Below, piece by piece: positions 42,532 through 49,682 of a stretch of 64,000 bases of DNA (position 1 is its first letter; every line of letters begins with the position of its first letter). A program made the translations under genes and the position numbers. Origin of the DNA: DATHBD01 sp035296325 (GTDB lineage: Bacteria; Actinomycetota; Actinomycetes; Mycobacteriales; Micromonosporaceae); contig DATHBD010000070.1 of the NCBI GenBank assembly GCA_035296325.1, forward strand, positions 225,914-289,913, written 5' to 3'. The notes beneath the pieces were generated by a model. It was not told the origin of the DNA. It worked only from the letters and a program-made list of their open reading frames with translations, and did no database searches.

Positions 42532-42899
42532 GCCGCCCACTCAAGCTCATCCTCGACACCACCGCGGTCCTCGCCTACGCCCGGCTGTCCGTGAACGTCG
42601 GCGAAACGATCGCCGAGGTCGTCGACGAGCAGGCCGACTTCGGGGTGCCCGGGCTGTGCCTCGTCGAGGCGGCCCTCGAGTGCAAGCCGGACGAGCTGGA
42701 AGTGCTGCGGGTCCTCGCCGGGCACCCGCACTGCGCCCAGCTGGACCTGCCGTCGTGGGCGTTGCTCGTTCCCGCGGCCCGCGTGCACGGTTCGATCAGC
42801 CGCGCCGCGGTCGCTGTTGCGGCGAGGCGGTCCCCCGGCGTGTACATCCTGACCGCCGAGGCTCAGGTTTACGGGGCTTTGCCGACCATCCCGATCTGA
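42528..42899 (+). CDS. PIN-domain (VapC-like) protein
   Basis: This 123-residue protein starts at GTG 42528. LILDTTAVLAYAR carries the first PIN Asp, and VPGLCLVEAALE carries the conserved Glu. The usual final acidic cluster (TxDxx) is replaced by YILTAEAQVYGAL, so metal binding may be altered. The partner gene upstream makes it a VapBC-like toxin-antitoxin pair. Activity is uncertain because of the missing acidic residue. Confidence 0.68.
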   Translation: MSRPLKLILDTTAVLAYARLSVNVGETIAEVVDEQADFGVPGLCLVEAALECKPDELEVLRVLAGHPHCAQLDLPSWALLVPAARVHGSISRAAVAVAARRSPGVYILTAEAQVYGALPTIPI

Positions 42900-42908
42900 C
42901 GCTGCCGT

Positions 42909-43145
42909 TCAGGCCTTCACCAGCGTAAGCGGGTCCACGCCCAGCCGTTCCATCGCCGCAACCACCTCGACCAACGTCGCGTCCTCGAGGTGGACCTGCA
43001 TGTGTCGGTCCGGCCAGACCTCCACAAGGTCGAAGCCCGGCCGTCGCTGCGATGCGTACACGCGCCACCGCTGATCCGGGGTGATCAACCGCAGCGGGCC
43101 CACCCGGCGCACCGTAGCGCGGCAAAGTTGCAGGCCAGACGCCAC
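42909..43145 (-). CDS. small unknown protein, paralogue of 47368-47559
   Basis: This 78-residue protein (RWRVYASQRRPGFDLVEVWP; RHMQVHLEDATL; MERLGVDPLTLVKA) aligns along its length with the 63-residue protein at 47368-47559 (FTVVERHPDGHVQTRL; LAERGVEPDELRPA). The family is unnamed. The start is GTG. Confidence 0.55.
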   Translation of the reverse strand: MASGLQLCRATVRRVGPLRLITPDQRWRVYASQRRPGFDLVEVWPDRHMQVHLEDATLVEVVAAMERLGVDPLTLVKA

Positions 43146-43151
43146 GACGAA

Positions 43152-43171
43152 GGCCCCGCCGAAGCAGGGCC
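43152..43171 (-). terminator. terminator of the 43191-44888 gene run
   Basis: GGCCCTGC TTCG GCGGGGCC on the - strand forms an 8-bp stem with a stable tetraloop, followed by TTCGTC, just after the gene ending at 43191. Confidence 0.55.
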
Positions 43172-43190
43172 ATCATCTCGCATCGGGGCA

Positions 43191-43496
43191 CTACGCCTCG
43201 ATCACCCGCAGCCGTACCGTCCGCCCGTGCCCAGCAGACTCCATGACGTCGGGCCCGTACGGGAACTGGATGGCGAACATCTGCCGCGTCGGCTGAACCA
43301 TCGAAGGCACCTCAGAATCGCCCGGTCCGAGCCACCCCCAATATGGGCCAGCAGGGTCCTCCGCCAGCACGACCGGTGCCACGCTCATGTTCGGCTCCGT
43401 GATCCGCAGCCAACGTTCGGCGCCGAACCGGTAGTAGCGCCACTCACCGTTGTGCACCCGTCGGGCGCCATGGGTTGGCCACGAACGGGGGCTCAC
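43191..43496 (-). CDS. small unknown protein, 101 aa
   Basis: The start is GTG 43496 in a GTGA overlap. The product is Trp/Tyr-rich (NGEWRYYRFGAERWLRITEP; FAIQFPYGPDVMESAG) and beta-rich. Function is unknown. It ends its operon. Confidence 0.55.
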   Translation of the reverse strand: MSPRSWPTHGARRVHNGEWRYYRFGAERWLRITEPNMSVAPVVLAEDPAGPYWGWLGPGDSEVPSMVQPTRQMFAIQFPYGPDVMESAGHGRTVRLRVIEA

Positions 43497-43753
43497 TGTT
43501 CCACCCCCACCTCCGCGTACGCCTCGACCCGCGCCCGCAGCGCCTCGTCGATGCCGGGCAGGAGCAGGTCCGCGTCGGGCAGCAGCTCCAACAGTTGCCG
43601 TGCCGCCTCCGTGGTCGCGTCGTCGTCGAGGAGCCACTGCAACGCCCGCACCACCGGAACGAGCATCGGCGACCCGGCGCGGCAACGACGCGACCAGTCC
43701 GCGAACAGCGACACGTCGGCGGCAGCCAGGGCGACCGGGGCGTGGTAGGTCAC
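43493..43753 (-). CDS. small helical unknown protein
   Basis: This 86-residue helical protein (PVVRALQWLLDDDATTEAAR; QLLELLPDADLLLPG) is coupled on both sides. Function is unknown. Confidence 0.55.
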   Translation of the reverse strand: MTYHAPVALAAADVSLFADWSRRCRAGSPMLVPVVRALQWLLDDDATTEAARQLLELLPDADLLLPGIDEALRARVEAYAEVGVEQ

Positions 43754-43959
43754 TGGTCCGCCCCCTGCTCCTGAAGGTTGTTGTCTTCGACGTGCCGGCG
43801 GATCGCTGCCTCAGCTACATCCAACGTCCGTCGCGCCTCTTCGTACGCCGCTACGAGATGTTCTGGCAGCTCGATGAAGGTGTCCCAGGTTTCGCGGGAC
43901 ACGCTCATGGCGAGCGTTTCGACGGCTTCCTGGTAGTCGACCTGGACGACGGCGCTCAT
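43750..43959 (-). CDS. small helical unknown protein
   Basis: This 69-residue acidic helical protein (FIELPEHLVAAYEEARRTLD) could be an antitoxin-like or adaptor protein. ATGA overlaps lie at both ends. Confidence 0.5.
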   Translation of the reverse strand: MSAVVQVDYQEAVETLAMSVSRETWDTFIELPEHLVAAYEEARRTLDVAEAAIRRHVEDNNLQEQGADQ

Positions 43960-44027
43960 CGCCCCGCCTGCTGCTCGTCCAGTGAATGGCGGCCTCGCAA
44001 CTGGCATGGCACGATCACGGCGCCCAT
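43956..44027 (-). CDS. 23-residue peptide gene
   Basis: MGAVIVPCQLRGRHSLDEQQ plus AGR is encoded with GGAGG 7 bp before the ATG. The stop overlaps the next ATG and the start lies inside the end of the upstream gene. The good ribosome site and coupling support translation. Confidence 0.5.
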   Translation of the reverse strand: MGAVIVPCQLRGRHSLDEQQAGR

Positions 44028-44314
44028 TGCGACACCTCCGTCCAGGGTCCCTCGTGGGTGACTTTCGACGGACGGCCCGTCTTCAACGGCAGTTCCATCC
44101 CGTTCAGGAGAACTCCACCTTCCAGCACCATGTTGCGTCCCTCAACGACGCGGCGGACCATCGCGCGCCCGCCGAGGCGGACGGCGATCCGGTCCAGCAC
44201 CCGGGTAACGAGCCCGACATCGTCGGCGCCAAAGCCGATACTCTCGACGCGGCCGGCGGCGTCGCGCATGCCGTACTCGTACACGCGCCGCAGCGGGCCA
44301 TACCCGTCGCTCAT
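44015..44314 (-). CDS. small unknown protein, 99 aa
   Basis: It begins MSDGYGPLRRVYEYGMRDAA and contains RLGGRAMVRRVVEGRNMVLE. The C-terminal half is beta-rich. It is ATGA-coupled to the upstream gene. Function is unknown. Confidence 0.55.
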   Translation of the reverse strand: MSDGYGPLRRVYEYGMRDAAGRVESIGFGADDVGLVTRVLDRIAVRLGGRAMVRRVVEGRNMVLEGGVLLNGMELPLKTGRPSKVTHEGPWTEVSQWAP

Positions 44315-44499
44315 CGACCCGTCTCCTTCGCCGCCGCGTTGAGCCCGGCCGTCATCGCCTGAGTCCGGATTTCGCGGGCGGCGCGGGCCCGCTCCACCGA
44401 GGCGCGCAGCGCGGCCATCAGGTCCACCGCTCCGGTCGGCGCGGCCTCCGGCTCCTCGGCCGCGCCGTCGGCGGCGGTCTGGTTGGTGGTGTCGGTCAT
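44311..44499 (-). CDS. small Ala/Glu-rich protein
   Basis: This 62-residue protein has a disordered N-terminus and a helix (LMAALRASVERARAAREIRT). ATG 44499 has GGAGGG upstream at good spacing; GTG 44505 is too close to it. Confidence 0.5.
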   Translation of the reverse strand: MTDTTNQTAADGAAEEPEAAPTGAVDLMAALRASVERARAAREIRTQAMTAGLNAAAKETGR

Positions 44500-44501
44500 G
44501 G

Positions 44502-44888
44502 TCACTTCCCTCCGTTCGGCTGCACGCGGCCAACGTCGGACAGCGTCCGGCCGCCGTGTTGGAACGACCGGGTCCGGTTGTAGGTGATCTTCCGTTCGTA
44601 CTCAGCGGCCAGGTCGATGCCGTAGATGTCGGCCACGTCGAGGAGGCGGATCAGCACGTCGGCGAATTCGCTGCCCACGCCCTGCGGCTTCGCTGGCTGG
44701 TCCTTGATGTAGTCCCAGCCGGCCGTGGCGTCGGAGAGACGGTAGTCCCGATACGCCTCCAATGCCTCGGACAGTTCGCTGTGAATCAGGGCGATGTAAT
44801 CGCCGAACGTGTTCCCGCCCGTGCGCCAACCCTTCTCCTCGTTGACGGCGCGAACCTCGGCGGTCATTTCAGTGATGGTCTTGCCCAT
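44502..44888 (-). CDS. MazG-like nucleotide pyrophosphohydrolase
   Basis: This 128-residue all-alpha protein has LIHSELSEALEAYRDY (ExxE) and GSEFADVLIRLLDVADIYG (ExxD), the magnesium-binding pattern of MazG/dUTPase-like NTP pyrophosphatases. Phage MazG proteins alter nucleotide or alarmone pools, or clean up abnormal dNTPs. ATG 44888 has GGAGACC upstream. It leads the run toward 43191. Confidence 0.85.
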   Translation of the reverse strand: MGKTITEMTAEVRAVNEEKGWRTGGNTFGDYIALIHSELSEALEAYRDYRLSDATAGWDYIKDQPAKPQGVGSEFADVLIRLLDVADIYGIDLAAEYERKITYNRTRSFQHGGRTLSDVGRVQPNGGK

Positions 44889-44890
44889 GG

Positions 44891-45115
44891 TCAGGTCTCC
44901 TCTGTGTTGGGATTCGCCGCGAGCCAGTCGCGGCCGTGCTGCTCGATAACAAAGTCGCCGCCCCACGGGCCGGTGTTGAGCATTCCCCTGCGGCGCAGCG
45001 ACTCGATGGCCTTGCGTTCGCGTGCCGGCGTCCAGGTATCCATGGAGATCCGGCCATGCTCGGCGACGAACCGGAGCACCCGGACCTGCTCGGCGGTGAG
45101 GTTGATGGTCGTCAC
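44891..45115 (-). CDS. small winged-helix protein
   Basis: This 74-residue protein (LTAEQVRVLRFVAEHGRISM; ERKAIESLRRRGMLN; HGRDWLAANP) has the layout of a winged helix. GTG 45115 overlaps the upstream stop. It is likely DNA-binding, but no target is known. Confidence 0.6.
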   Translation of the reverse strand: MTTINLTAEQVRVLRFVAEHGRISMDTWTPARERKAIESLRRRGMLNTGPWGGDFVIEQHGRDWLAANPNTEET

Positions 45116-45384
45116 GCCCGCGCCGCTAGCAGCCCGGCCTGCTCGCATTCCGTCGCGATCGCTTCGGCGTCGGGTGCGGGCATGCGGCACTGCAGGATGT
45201 TGATGGCCGCCTCACGTACCGGCAGGCTCGTCGTTGGGGTGGATCCTGCCAGCAGCCCGGCGCGCAGCAAGTCCTTCGCGGCGCCGTATGCGAGATCACC
45301 AGCCCGGTACGGCATTTGACGGCGGCTCTCAATGATGTTGGCGACGCGGCCCACGATCTCGGCGGTGTCGGTAGGTGGTTGCAT
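45112..45384 (-). CDS. small helical unknown protein, 90 aa
   Basis: Helical with AEIVGRVANIIESRRQMPYR and AIATECEQAGLLAARA. It is the first gene of a short coupled run with the winged-helix gene. Function is unknown. Confidence 0.5.
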   Translation of the reverse strand: MQPPTDTAEIVGRVANIIESRRQMPYRAGDLAYGAAKDLLRAGLLAGSTPTTSLPVREAAINILQCRMPAPDAEAIATECEQAGLLAARA

Positions 45385-45394
45385 TTCGGACTCC

Positions 45395-45700
45395 TCAGCC
45401 GTTGCAGTTGCAGACGTTGTTGTTCATGTCGGCGACGAGCTGCCGGACTTGGTTTTCGCGGTCGACGATGCCGCCCTGCTGCACGCGGCGGCGGTTGATT
45501 CCACGCGCGGACCGGTCCTGGGCGTTGCGCGCCACCGCGTCCCGGAGCACCGCCACCTCGGACAGCACAACCCGCACGGCAATCAGGGTCAGACCGTTCG
45601 CGCAGCCCCGGTCGTGGTCGGCGAGGTTCACGCCCAGCTCGTTGGCGAGGGCGGCGGTGAAGCCGGGGTGGAACGTGGCGGCGTCCGTGGCAGAGAGCAT
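45395..45700 (-). CDS. small unknown protein with Cys tail
   Basis: This 101-residue helical protein ends MNNNVCNCNG. ATG 45700 has AAGGGA upstream. It contains LRDAVARNAQDRSARGINRR and VDRENQVRQLVADM coiled coil. Function is unknown. Confidence 0.55.
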   Translation of the reverse strand: MLSATDAATFHPGFTAALANELGVNLADHDRGCANGLTLIAVRVVLSEVAVLRDAVARNAQDRSARGINRRRVQQGGIVDRENQVRQLVADMNNNVCNCNG

Positions 45701-45729
45701 GGGGGTGGTCCCTTCGGGGGTGAAGGTGG

Positions 45730-45981
45730 TCAGGCGGAAGCGCAGGAAAGCCCCGCGTTTTCGTGAGCAACGGGGATCACGAGGCCGAAGCCGTGGATGC
45801 AGTGGCAGCAGGTGATGCGCTCGACGGTTGCCGCGCCGGTGCCGTGGCCTCGCCCTGCGCGGAGGCACGCCGCGTTGTAGCGCGGTTCCGCGCCTACTGC
45901 CGGCCGGGCGGCCAGTTCGCCGAGGTGCACAGCCTTACCGTTGCCGATGCGAGTGGGCATGAGTGCGTGCGGACGGGGCAT
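45730..45981 (-). CDS. small Cys/His protein
   Basis: This 83-residue protein contains NAACLRAGRGHGTGAATVER then ITCCHCIHGFG. It is probably metal-binding. AGGAG precedes the ATG. Similar short Cys/His proteins are common in actinophages. Confidence 0.55.
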   Translation of the reverse strand: MPRPHALMPTRIGNGKAVHLGELAARPAVGAEPRYNAACLRAGRGHGTGAATVERITCCHCIHGFGLVIPVAHENAGLSCASA

Positions 45982-45993
45982 GGCGGTTCTCCT

Positions 45994-46389
45994 TTAGGCT
46001 GCGTTGCTATGGCGGTGGGGCTGAATGATCGCCTTCACTTCGTCAAGCGAGTCGAACGACTTGAGCAGGCCGGGATACCCCGGCCAGTGGTGCGCCCTGA
46101 CCGCCTCGATCACGGCCGCCTTGTCGACGCTCGCGGCTGCGATTAGGTAGCCGTAGCTGAATCCGACCATCCGGTCGATCGGTTGGCCTGGGTCGTCGTT
46201 GTTGTCGTTGACGCGCCGTACCGCCTTGATCCGACCGTCGCGGAAGATGTTGCTGACGACCATCACATCGAACTGAAGCGTCGCCTTGTAGTCACGCCCG
46301 ATGGTGCAGTCGTGCTCGACCCGTTCGATCACGACAAGGTCACCGCGGCGGGCGGGTGCCGCGATCTTCTCTGCGCTATTCGTGGCCAC
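45994..46389 (-). CDS. unknown protein, 131 aa
   Basis: The N-terminal beta domain (RRGDLVVIERVEHDCTIGRD; FDVMVVSNIFRDGRIKAVRR) is followed by a helical end. It resembles unnamed proteins of actinobacterial mobile elements. Function is unknown. Confidence 0.6.
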   Translation of the reverse strand: MATNSAEKIAAPARRGDLVVIERVEHDCTIGRDYKATLQFDVMVVSNIFRDGRIKAVRRVNDNNDDPGQPIDRMVGFSYGYLIAAASVDKAAVIEAVRAHHWPGYPGLLKSFDSLDEVKAIIQPHRHSNAA

Positions 46390-46400
46390 AGACTTCCCCT

Positions 46401-46823
46401 TCAGGCTGCGAGTGCGGTGCGTAGGCCGGCGAGCAGCTTCCGGTCGGCGAGGGTTTCGAGCTGGTCCAACTCGGCGCGGACTTGCGCGACGCGGAAGGCG
46501 TTGGCCGTGCGGCGGCGGTCCCCGGCCAGCAGGTCGCGGTGCTCGAACGTGAGTTCATTGCGGCGCGCCTCGATGGCGAGGTCGGTGCCGTGCTCGTCGA
46601 ACAGGCCGCGGACACGCTGCGCTTCGAGGTACGCGGCGGACTCGGTGGTGAACGGTCCGGACCAGTCGTCGAGGCGGTGCGTGCCCTGCTCGGTGACGAG
46701 GCTGTACGTGCCGGGGCGGACGTGCTGCACGCGGATGACGACGTGGCCATTGGCTGCCGTGTCGGCGGCGGTTTCGCCTAGGGCGAGAGGGGTGCTGGCC
46801 TGCGTCGTTGTGGTGCTGCTCAT
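46401..46823 (-). CDS. unknown protein, leaderless gene
   Basis: This 140-residue protein (HVVIRVQHVRPGTYSLVTEQ; DRRRTANAFRVAQVRAELDQ) has a beta N-terminus and helical C-terminus. TACGAT ends exactly 6 bp before ATG 46823 and there is no ribosome site. It is divergent from the RHH-like gene at 46906. Confidence 0.6.
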   Translation of the reverse strand: MSSTTTTQASTPLALGETAADTAANGHVVIRVQHVRPGTYSLVTEQGTHRLDDWSGPFTTESAAYLEAQRVRGLFDEHGTDLAIEARRNELTFEHRDLLAGDRRRTANAFRVAQVRAELDQLETLADRKLLAGLRTALAA

Positions 46824-46829
46824 GGAATT

Positions 46830-46899
46830 ATCGTAACACGTTAAATGCGACCGGGCGGGCACGTCGGCCCGAGGGAGTCAAGATTTCTTGTGTTACCGT
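46830..46899. promoter_or_regulatory. divergent leaderless promoters
   Basis: The - strand has TGTTACGAT with its -10 at 46830-46835. The + strand has TGTTACCGT with its -10 at 46894-46899. Each hexamer ends 6 bp before its start codon (46823 and 46906). The shared TGTTAC forms a long-range inverted repeat, so one regulator may act on both. Confidence 0.6.
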
Positions 46900-46905
46900 A
46901 AAGTC

Positions 46906-47106
46906 GTGACAGAGCCCCGCAAGCGCGGTCGACCACCCAAGCCGGAGGGTCCCCTGCAGGTCCGCACCATACGCATTGGTGACACTTGGGACGACGCCCG
47001 TGCGGCAGCCGAGGCCAACGGCGAGAGCTTCGCCGCGTTCGTTGAGCGGGCACTCAAGGCTGAGATCAAGAAGGTGATGCGGCGCCTAGCGCCCGGCAGC
47101 AAGTAG
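46906..47106 (+). CDS. ribbon-helix-helix-like small regulator
   Basis: This 66-residue protein starts at GTG 46906. It has a basic RKRGRPPKPEG arm, then LQVRTIRIGDTWDDARAAAE and SFAAFVERALKAEIKKV, the strand-helix-helix rhythm of CopG/Arc repressors. It probably controls the divergent pair. Confidence 0.65.
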   Translation: MTEPRKRGRPPKPEGPLQVRTIRIGDTWDDARAAAEANGESFAAFVERALKAEIKKVMRRLAPGSK

Positions 47107-47114
47107 CGCCCGAC

Positions 47115-47282
47115 CTACGACGACGGCCCTGACGGCTTCCGCCTCGGGGCCAACCTGTTCACCTTGACCTGCTGCCACAGCCACTGCTCCCGCGGACCCA
47201 GCGGCCAGATCACGTGCACGCGTTGGCGGATGTGGCGCTGCAACTCCACCGCCTCCGGGGTGGGTTCGGGCAGGTCAGGCAC
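47115..47282 (-). CDS. 55-residue basic protein, leaderless gene
   Basis: It begins VPDLPEPTPEAVELQRHIRQ and contains GPREQWLWQQVKVNR. The initiating GTG is 6 bp after TACCGT. The product is short and basic. Function is unknown. Confidence 0.55.
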   Translation of the reverse strand: MPDLPEPTPEAVELQRHIRQRVHVIWPLGPREQWLWQQVKVNRLAPRRKPSGPSS

Positions 47283-47288
47283 CCTGCA

Positions 47289-47294
47289 ACGGTA
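47289..47294 (-). promoter_or_regulatory. -10 element of leaderless gene at 47282
   Basis: TACCGT on the - strand, spaced 6 bp from the GTG, is identical to the hexamer of the gene at 46906. Confidence 0.5.
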
Positions 47295-47367
47295 ACGCGG
47301 CCTCGGCTACCGGCGCGTTCCGCCGGCGACTCCGCGATCGAGGTGGCGCGTGGCCCGCTTCGGCGGT

Positions 47368-47559
47368 CTACGCCGGCCGCAGCTCGTCCGGCTCGACGCC
47401 CCGCTCCGCGAGGAACACCCCCGCCTCGGCCAACGACACGTTCGCCAACCGCGTCTGCACGTGCCCGTCCGGGTGCCGCTCGACCACGGTGAACGCGTTG
47501 CCGGCGCGGGTCGACTCGATCCGCCACCGACCATCCCAGGTCACGAACAGCAGGGCCAC
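47368..47559 (-). CDS. small unknown protein, paralogue of 42909-43145
   Basis: This 63-residue protein starts at GTG 47559, 6 bp after TAGGTT (47566-47571), so it is another leaderless gene. It shares a two-strand plus helix layout with its paralogue 4.4 kb away. Function is unknown. Confidence 0.55.
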   Translation of the reverse strand: MALLFVTWDGRWRIESTRAGNAFTVVERHPDGHVQTRLANVSLAEAGVFLAERGVEPDELRPA

Positions 47560-47609
47560 CGCGCGAACCTAGCCCGAGACGGGTAACGCGCGGGGCGGGT
47601 TTGCCCAGG

Positions 47610-48164
47610 TCAGACCCCGGGCAGCGCGGGCTGAACGGCTAGCGTCGCGACGCACCGGCACCCCGGCCCGTGCACGACCAGCGCCACCGGGTCCAAGTGC
47701 ACCACGGGCAGGCCGCGGCGGGTGGCCTTCTTCACCGCACTGAACGTGCCACCTGCTCGCTCGTCTGGGCTCCAAACCGCGACCACCGCGACGCTCGCCT
47801 GCAGCATCGCGTCGTTCCGGGCGTGCAGCAGCCGCACCGCTTCCCGATGCCCGGCCGGCGCGTCAGCCAGGACCCGCACCACGGCGGCCTTGGCAATGAG
47901 GTTCTGCCACCGCTCCTGCGCCTTCGGTGGCCACAGCAGCTCCTGACCCTCGAACGGCACGTACGCGTGCAGGTCCAGGCCGGCGGCGAGGACCGCGTCC
48001 GCCCACTCCATATCCGCGCCCAGGGCCATGCCCGAGATGCCAACCGTGGTGCCGTGCTCGTCGCGGAGCTTGGCGGCGACGCGGCGCAGCTCGGCCTTCA
48101 GCCACGGCAGCGAGTCGGGCGGAAGGCGGCGGTGACCGGTGGCGGCTACGACGGGGTGGGTCAT
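47610..48164 (-). CDS. SLOG-family Rossmann protein
   Basis: This 184-residue protein (VVAATGHRRLPPDSLPWLKA; VGISGMALGADMEWADAVLA; LHAYVPFEGQELLWP; HARNDAMLQASVAVVAVW) matches DUF1273/YspA-like members of the SLOG superfamily. SLOG proteins bind nucleotides or nucleotide-derived signals and recur in defence and phage settings. Ligand is unknown. ATG 48164 is coupled to the upstream gene. Confidence 0.75.
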   Translation of the reverse strand: MTHPVVAATGHRRLPPDSLPWLKAELRRVAAKLRDEHGTTVGISGMALGADMEWADAVLAAGLDLHAYVPFEGQELLWPPKAQERWQNLIAKAAVVRVLADAPAGHREAVRLLHARNDAMLQASVAVVAVWSPDERAGGTFSAVKKATRRGLPVVHLDPVALVVHGPGCRCVATLAVQPALPGV

Positions 48165-48367
48165 TTCGGTCCGCGGTGATCCGGGCAGAGATCCTTGCCG
48201 CCCGGACCGGTTGCCCAGCCTGCCCGGCGCGCCGACGCGCGGACCCGGGTTGCTGTGCCCCTGTCGGTGTACGCCGCGTAGCAGCACCCATCCATGCCGT
48301 CGCCGCAGAGCGCCTTCACTGGCCAGCCGTGATCACAGGCGATCTCGTGGTACACGTATGCAGCCAT
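48161..48367 (-). CDS. small Cys-rich protein
   Basis: This 68-residue protein has IACDHGWPVKALCGDGMDGC and KDLCPDHRG, so zinc binding is likely. It is coupled to the SLOG gene by ATGA. Function is unknown. Confidence 0.55.
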   Translation of the reverse strand: MAAYVYHEIACDHGWPVKALCGDGMDGCCYAAYTDRGTATRVRASARRAGWATGPGGKDLCPDHRGPK

Positions 48368-48369
48368 CC

Positions 48370-48555
48370 TCAACCTGCCTCTGGCTCGGTTGGTGGGTCC
48401 TCCACGATGCCGGGCTTCATGGCGTCCAACACGCGCCACATCTGGTCCCACTCCACCCCTGTCATGGGGCGCGGGACCTGCATCTGCACGTACATCCCAG
48501 GGCTGACGGGCACGACGAGCGGCATGGTTTCCCGCGTGGATTGGCTGCCTGTCAT
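48370..48555 (-). CDS. small unknown protein, 61 aa
   Basis: ATG 48555 shares TGATG with the upstream stop. The product contains VEWDQMWRVLDAMKPGIVED. Function is unknown. Confidence 0.5.
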   Translation of the reverse strand: MTGSQSTRETMPLVVPVSPGMYVQMQVPRPMTGVEWDQMWRVLDAMKPGIVEDPPTEPEAG

Positions 48556-48815
48556 CACACCGCCTCCTGGCGCCGCACGTACTGCCACCACGAGGCGGTG
48601 GTGTACTCCTCGTGCAGCGCGGTGGAGAGGCGCTGTAGTGGCTGGTCGTTGTCGGGGTCGTTGCGGGTGTCTTCAAATTCGATCAGTTCGGCGCCCCAGC
48701 CTTCACCCGGGTAGTAGCCGGTGATTTCGTCGATCCAGTAACGCCGGCCGGGGTCGTGGCCGAGGGTGATGATGTCCCCTCGGGCGGGTGCGGGCATCCG
48801 GCTGTATGGGCTCAT
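48555..48815 (-). CDS. small unknown protein, 86 aa
   Basis: A beta strand region (RGDIITLGHDPGRRYWIDEI) is followed by helices rich in Asp/Glu. It is ATGA-coupled to the 57-residue gene upstream. Function is unknown. Confidence 0.5.
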   Translation of the reverse strand: MSPYSRMPAPARGDIITLGHDPGRRYWIDEITGYYPGEGWGAELIEFEDTRNDPDNDQPLQRLSTALHEEYTTASWWQYVRRQEAV

Positions 48816-48985
48816 TGGCTTCCGCCTGCCTCTCGAATCTCCTCGTCGCAGCCTTCGGCTCCGCACTCAGTGCATTCCCAGTGACCTTCGCCGAGACGTT
48901 GAATGGTGTGGTCCCACTCGTAGCCGCACCCGTACATGGCGGACCCGTCTTCGCCGTCATTTGGAGGAACTGGTTCGGTCGCCAT
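48812..48985 (-). CDS. 57-residue zinc-ribbon protein
   Basis: It starts MATEPVPPNDGEDGSAMYGC and contains GHWECTECGAEGCDEE. CxC and CxxC pairs suggest a zinc knuckle. TGATG and ATGA junctions on the two sides support translation. Confidence 0.55.
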   Translation of the reverse strand: MATEPVPPNDGEDGSAMYGCGYEWDHTIQRLGEGHWECTECGAEGCDEEIREAGGSQ

Positions 48986-49212
48986 CACGCCGCCTCGCCC
49001 TCTGCTCGTGTCCTCTGCGCCAGGTACCTTCGCGCCGCCCGGCCGGACATGTGCTCCCGCGCCTCATCGGCGGTCGGCTGGTGCGTCACGATGTGCGCCT
49101 CGAACTCGTCGAACCGTGTGAACAACTGCGAGCACCAGGCGCACACCAGCGCGTCGCGATTCGAACGGAACGACGGGTGGTGCGCTAGGTGGCGGCGGGG
49201 CAAAGCTGTCAT
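48985..49212 (-). CDS. C2H2 zinc-finger-like protein
   Basis: This 75-residue protein contains CAWCSQLFTRFDEFEAHIVTH, a Cys-x2-Cys-x12-His-x3-His arrangement as in classical C2H2 fingers. Flanks are basic. It probably binds nucleic acid or protein. This finger type is rare in bacteria. Confidence 0.6.
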   Translation of the reverse strand: MTALPRRHLAHHPSFRSNRDALVCAWCSQLFTRFDEFEAHIVTHQPTADEAREHMSGRAARRYLAQRTRAEGEAA

Positions 49213-49682
49213 CGCTCGCCACCCGACCCGGGCATCAGCGCCGGCATCGATCCGGACTCGTACGCCATCGCCAGCTGCGGCGCAGCCCAGTCGCCGACCG
49301 TCGAACCGTCCGGCAGCACAATATGCGCCAGGAACTCCTGCTCAACCGTGGTGATCCCGGCCTCTACCGCTTCGAGCTTCGCCTTGATGACCAACGCAAG
49401 AGCCCGCCAGCGTTGCCGCTGCGCCTGCTCCCACTCGCGCTCAGCGGCATCCGGTGCGCGACGTAGGCCCTTCCCCGGCGTGTGCGTGAACGCCCGGTCC
49501 TGGCGGTCGGGCAGTGGAAGCACGAACTTGACCCGGCGGTTCGCCATCTCGAACATCACCGTGGCGGCCGTGTCGGTCCATCCGTACGCGAATGCCGTAG
49601 CGCCGTACCGGCGCAACGTCCTTTCGATTTCACCGCGGCTCCGGTCACTCGTGACCTCGGTCCGTTCCGCGTAGCGGCTCAT
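49209..49682 (-). CDS. unknown phage protein, 157 aa
   Basis: This 157-residue protein (YGATAFAYGWTDTAATVMFE; RRVKFVLPLPDR; WRALALVIKAKLEAVEAGIT) resembles a recurrent unnamed family of actinophages and ICEs. It contains a central amphipathic helix. It is coupled to both neighbours. Confidence 0.62.
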   Translation of the reverse strand: MSRYAERTEVTSDRSRGEIERTLRRYGATAFAYGWTDTAATVMFEMANRRVKFVLPLPDRQDRAFTHTPGKGLRRAPDAAEREWEQAQRQRWRALALVIKAKLEAVEAGITTVEQEFLAHIVLPDGSTVGDWAAPQLAMAYESGSMPALMPGSGGER

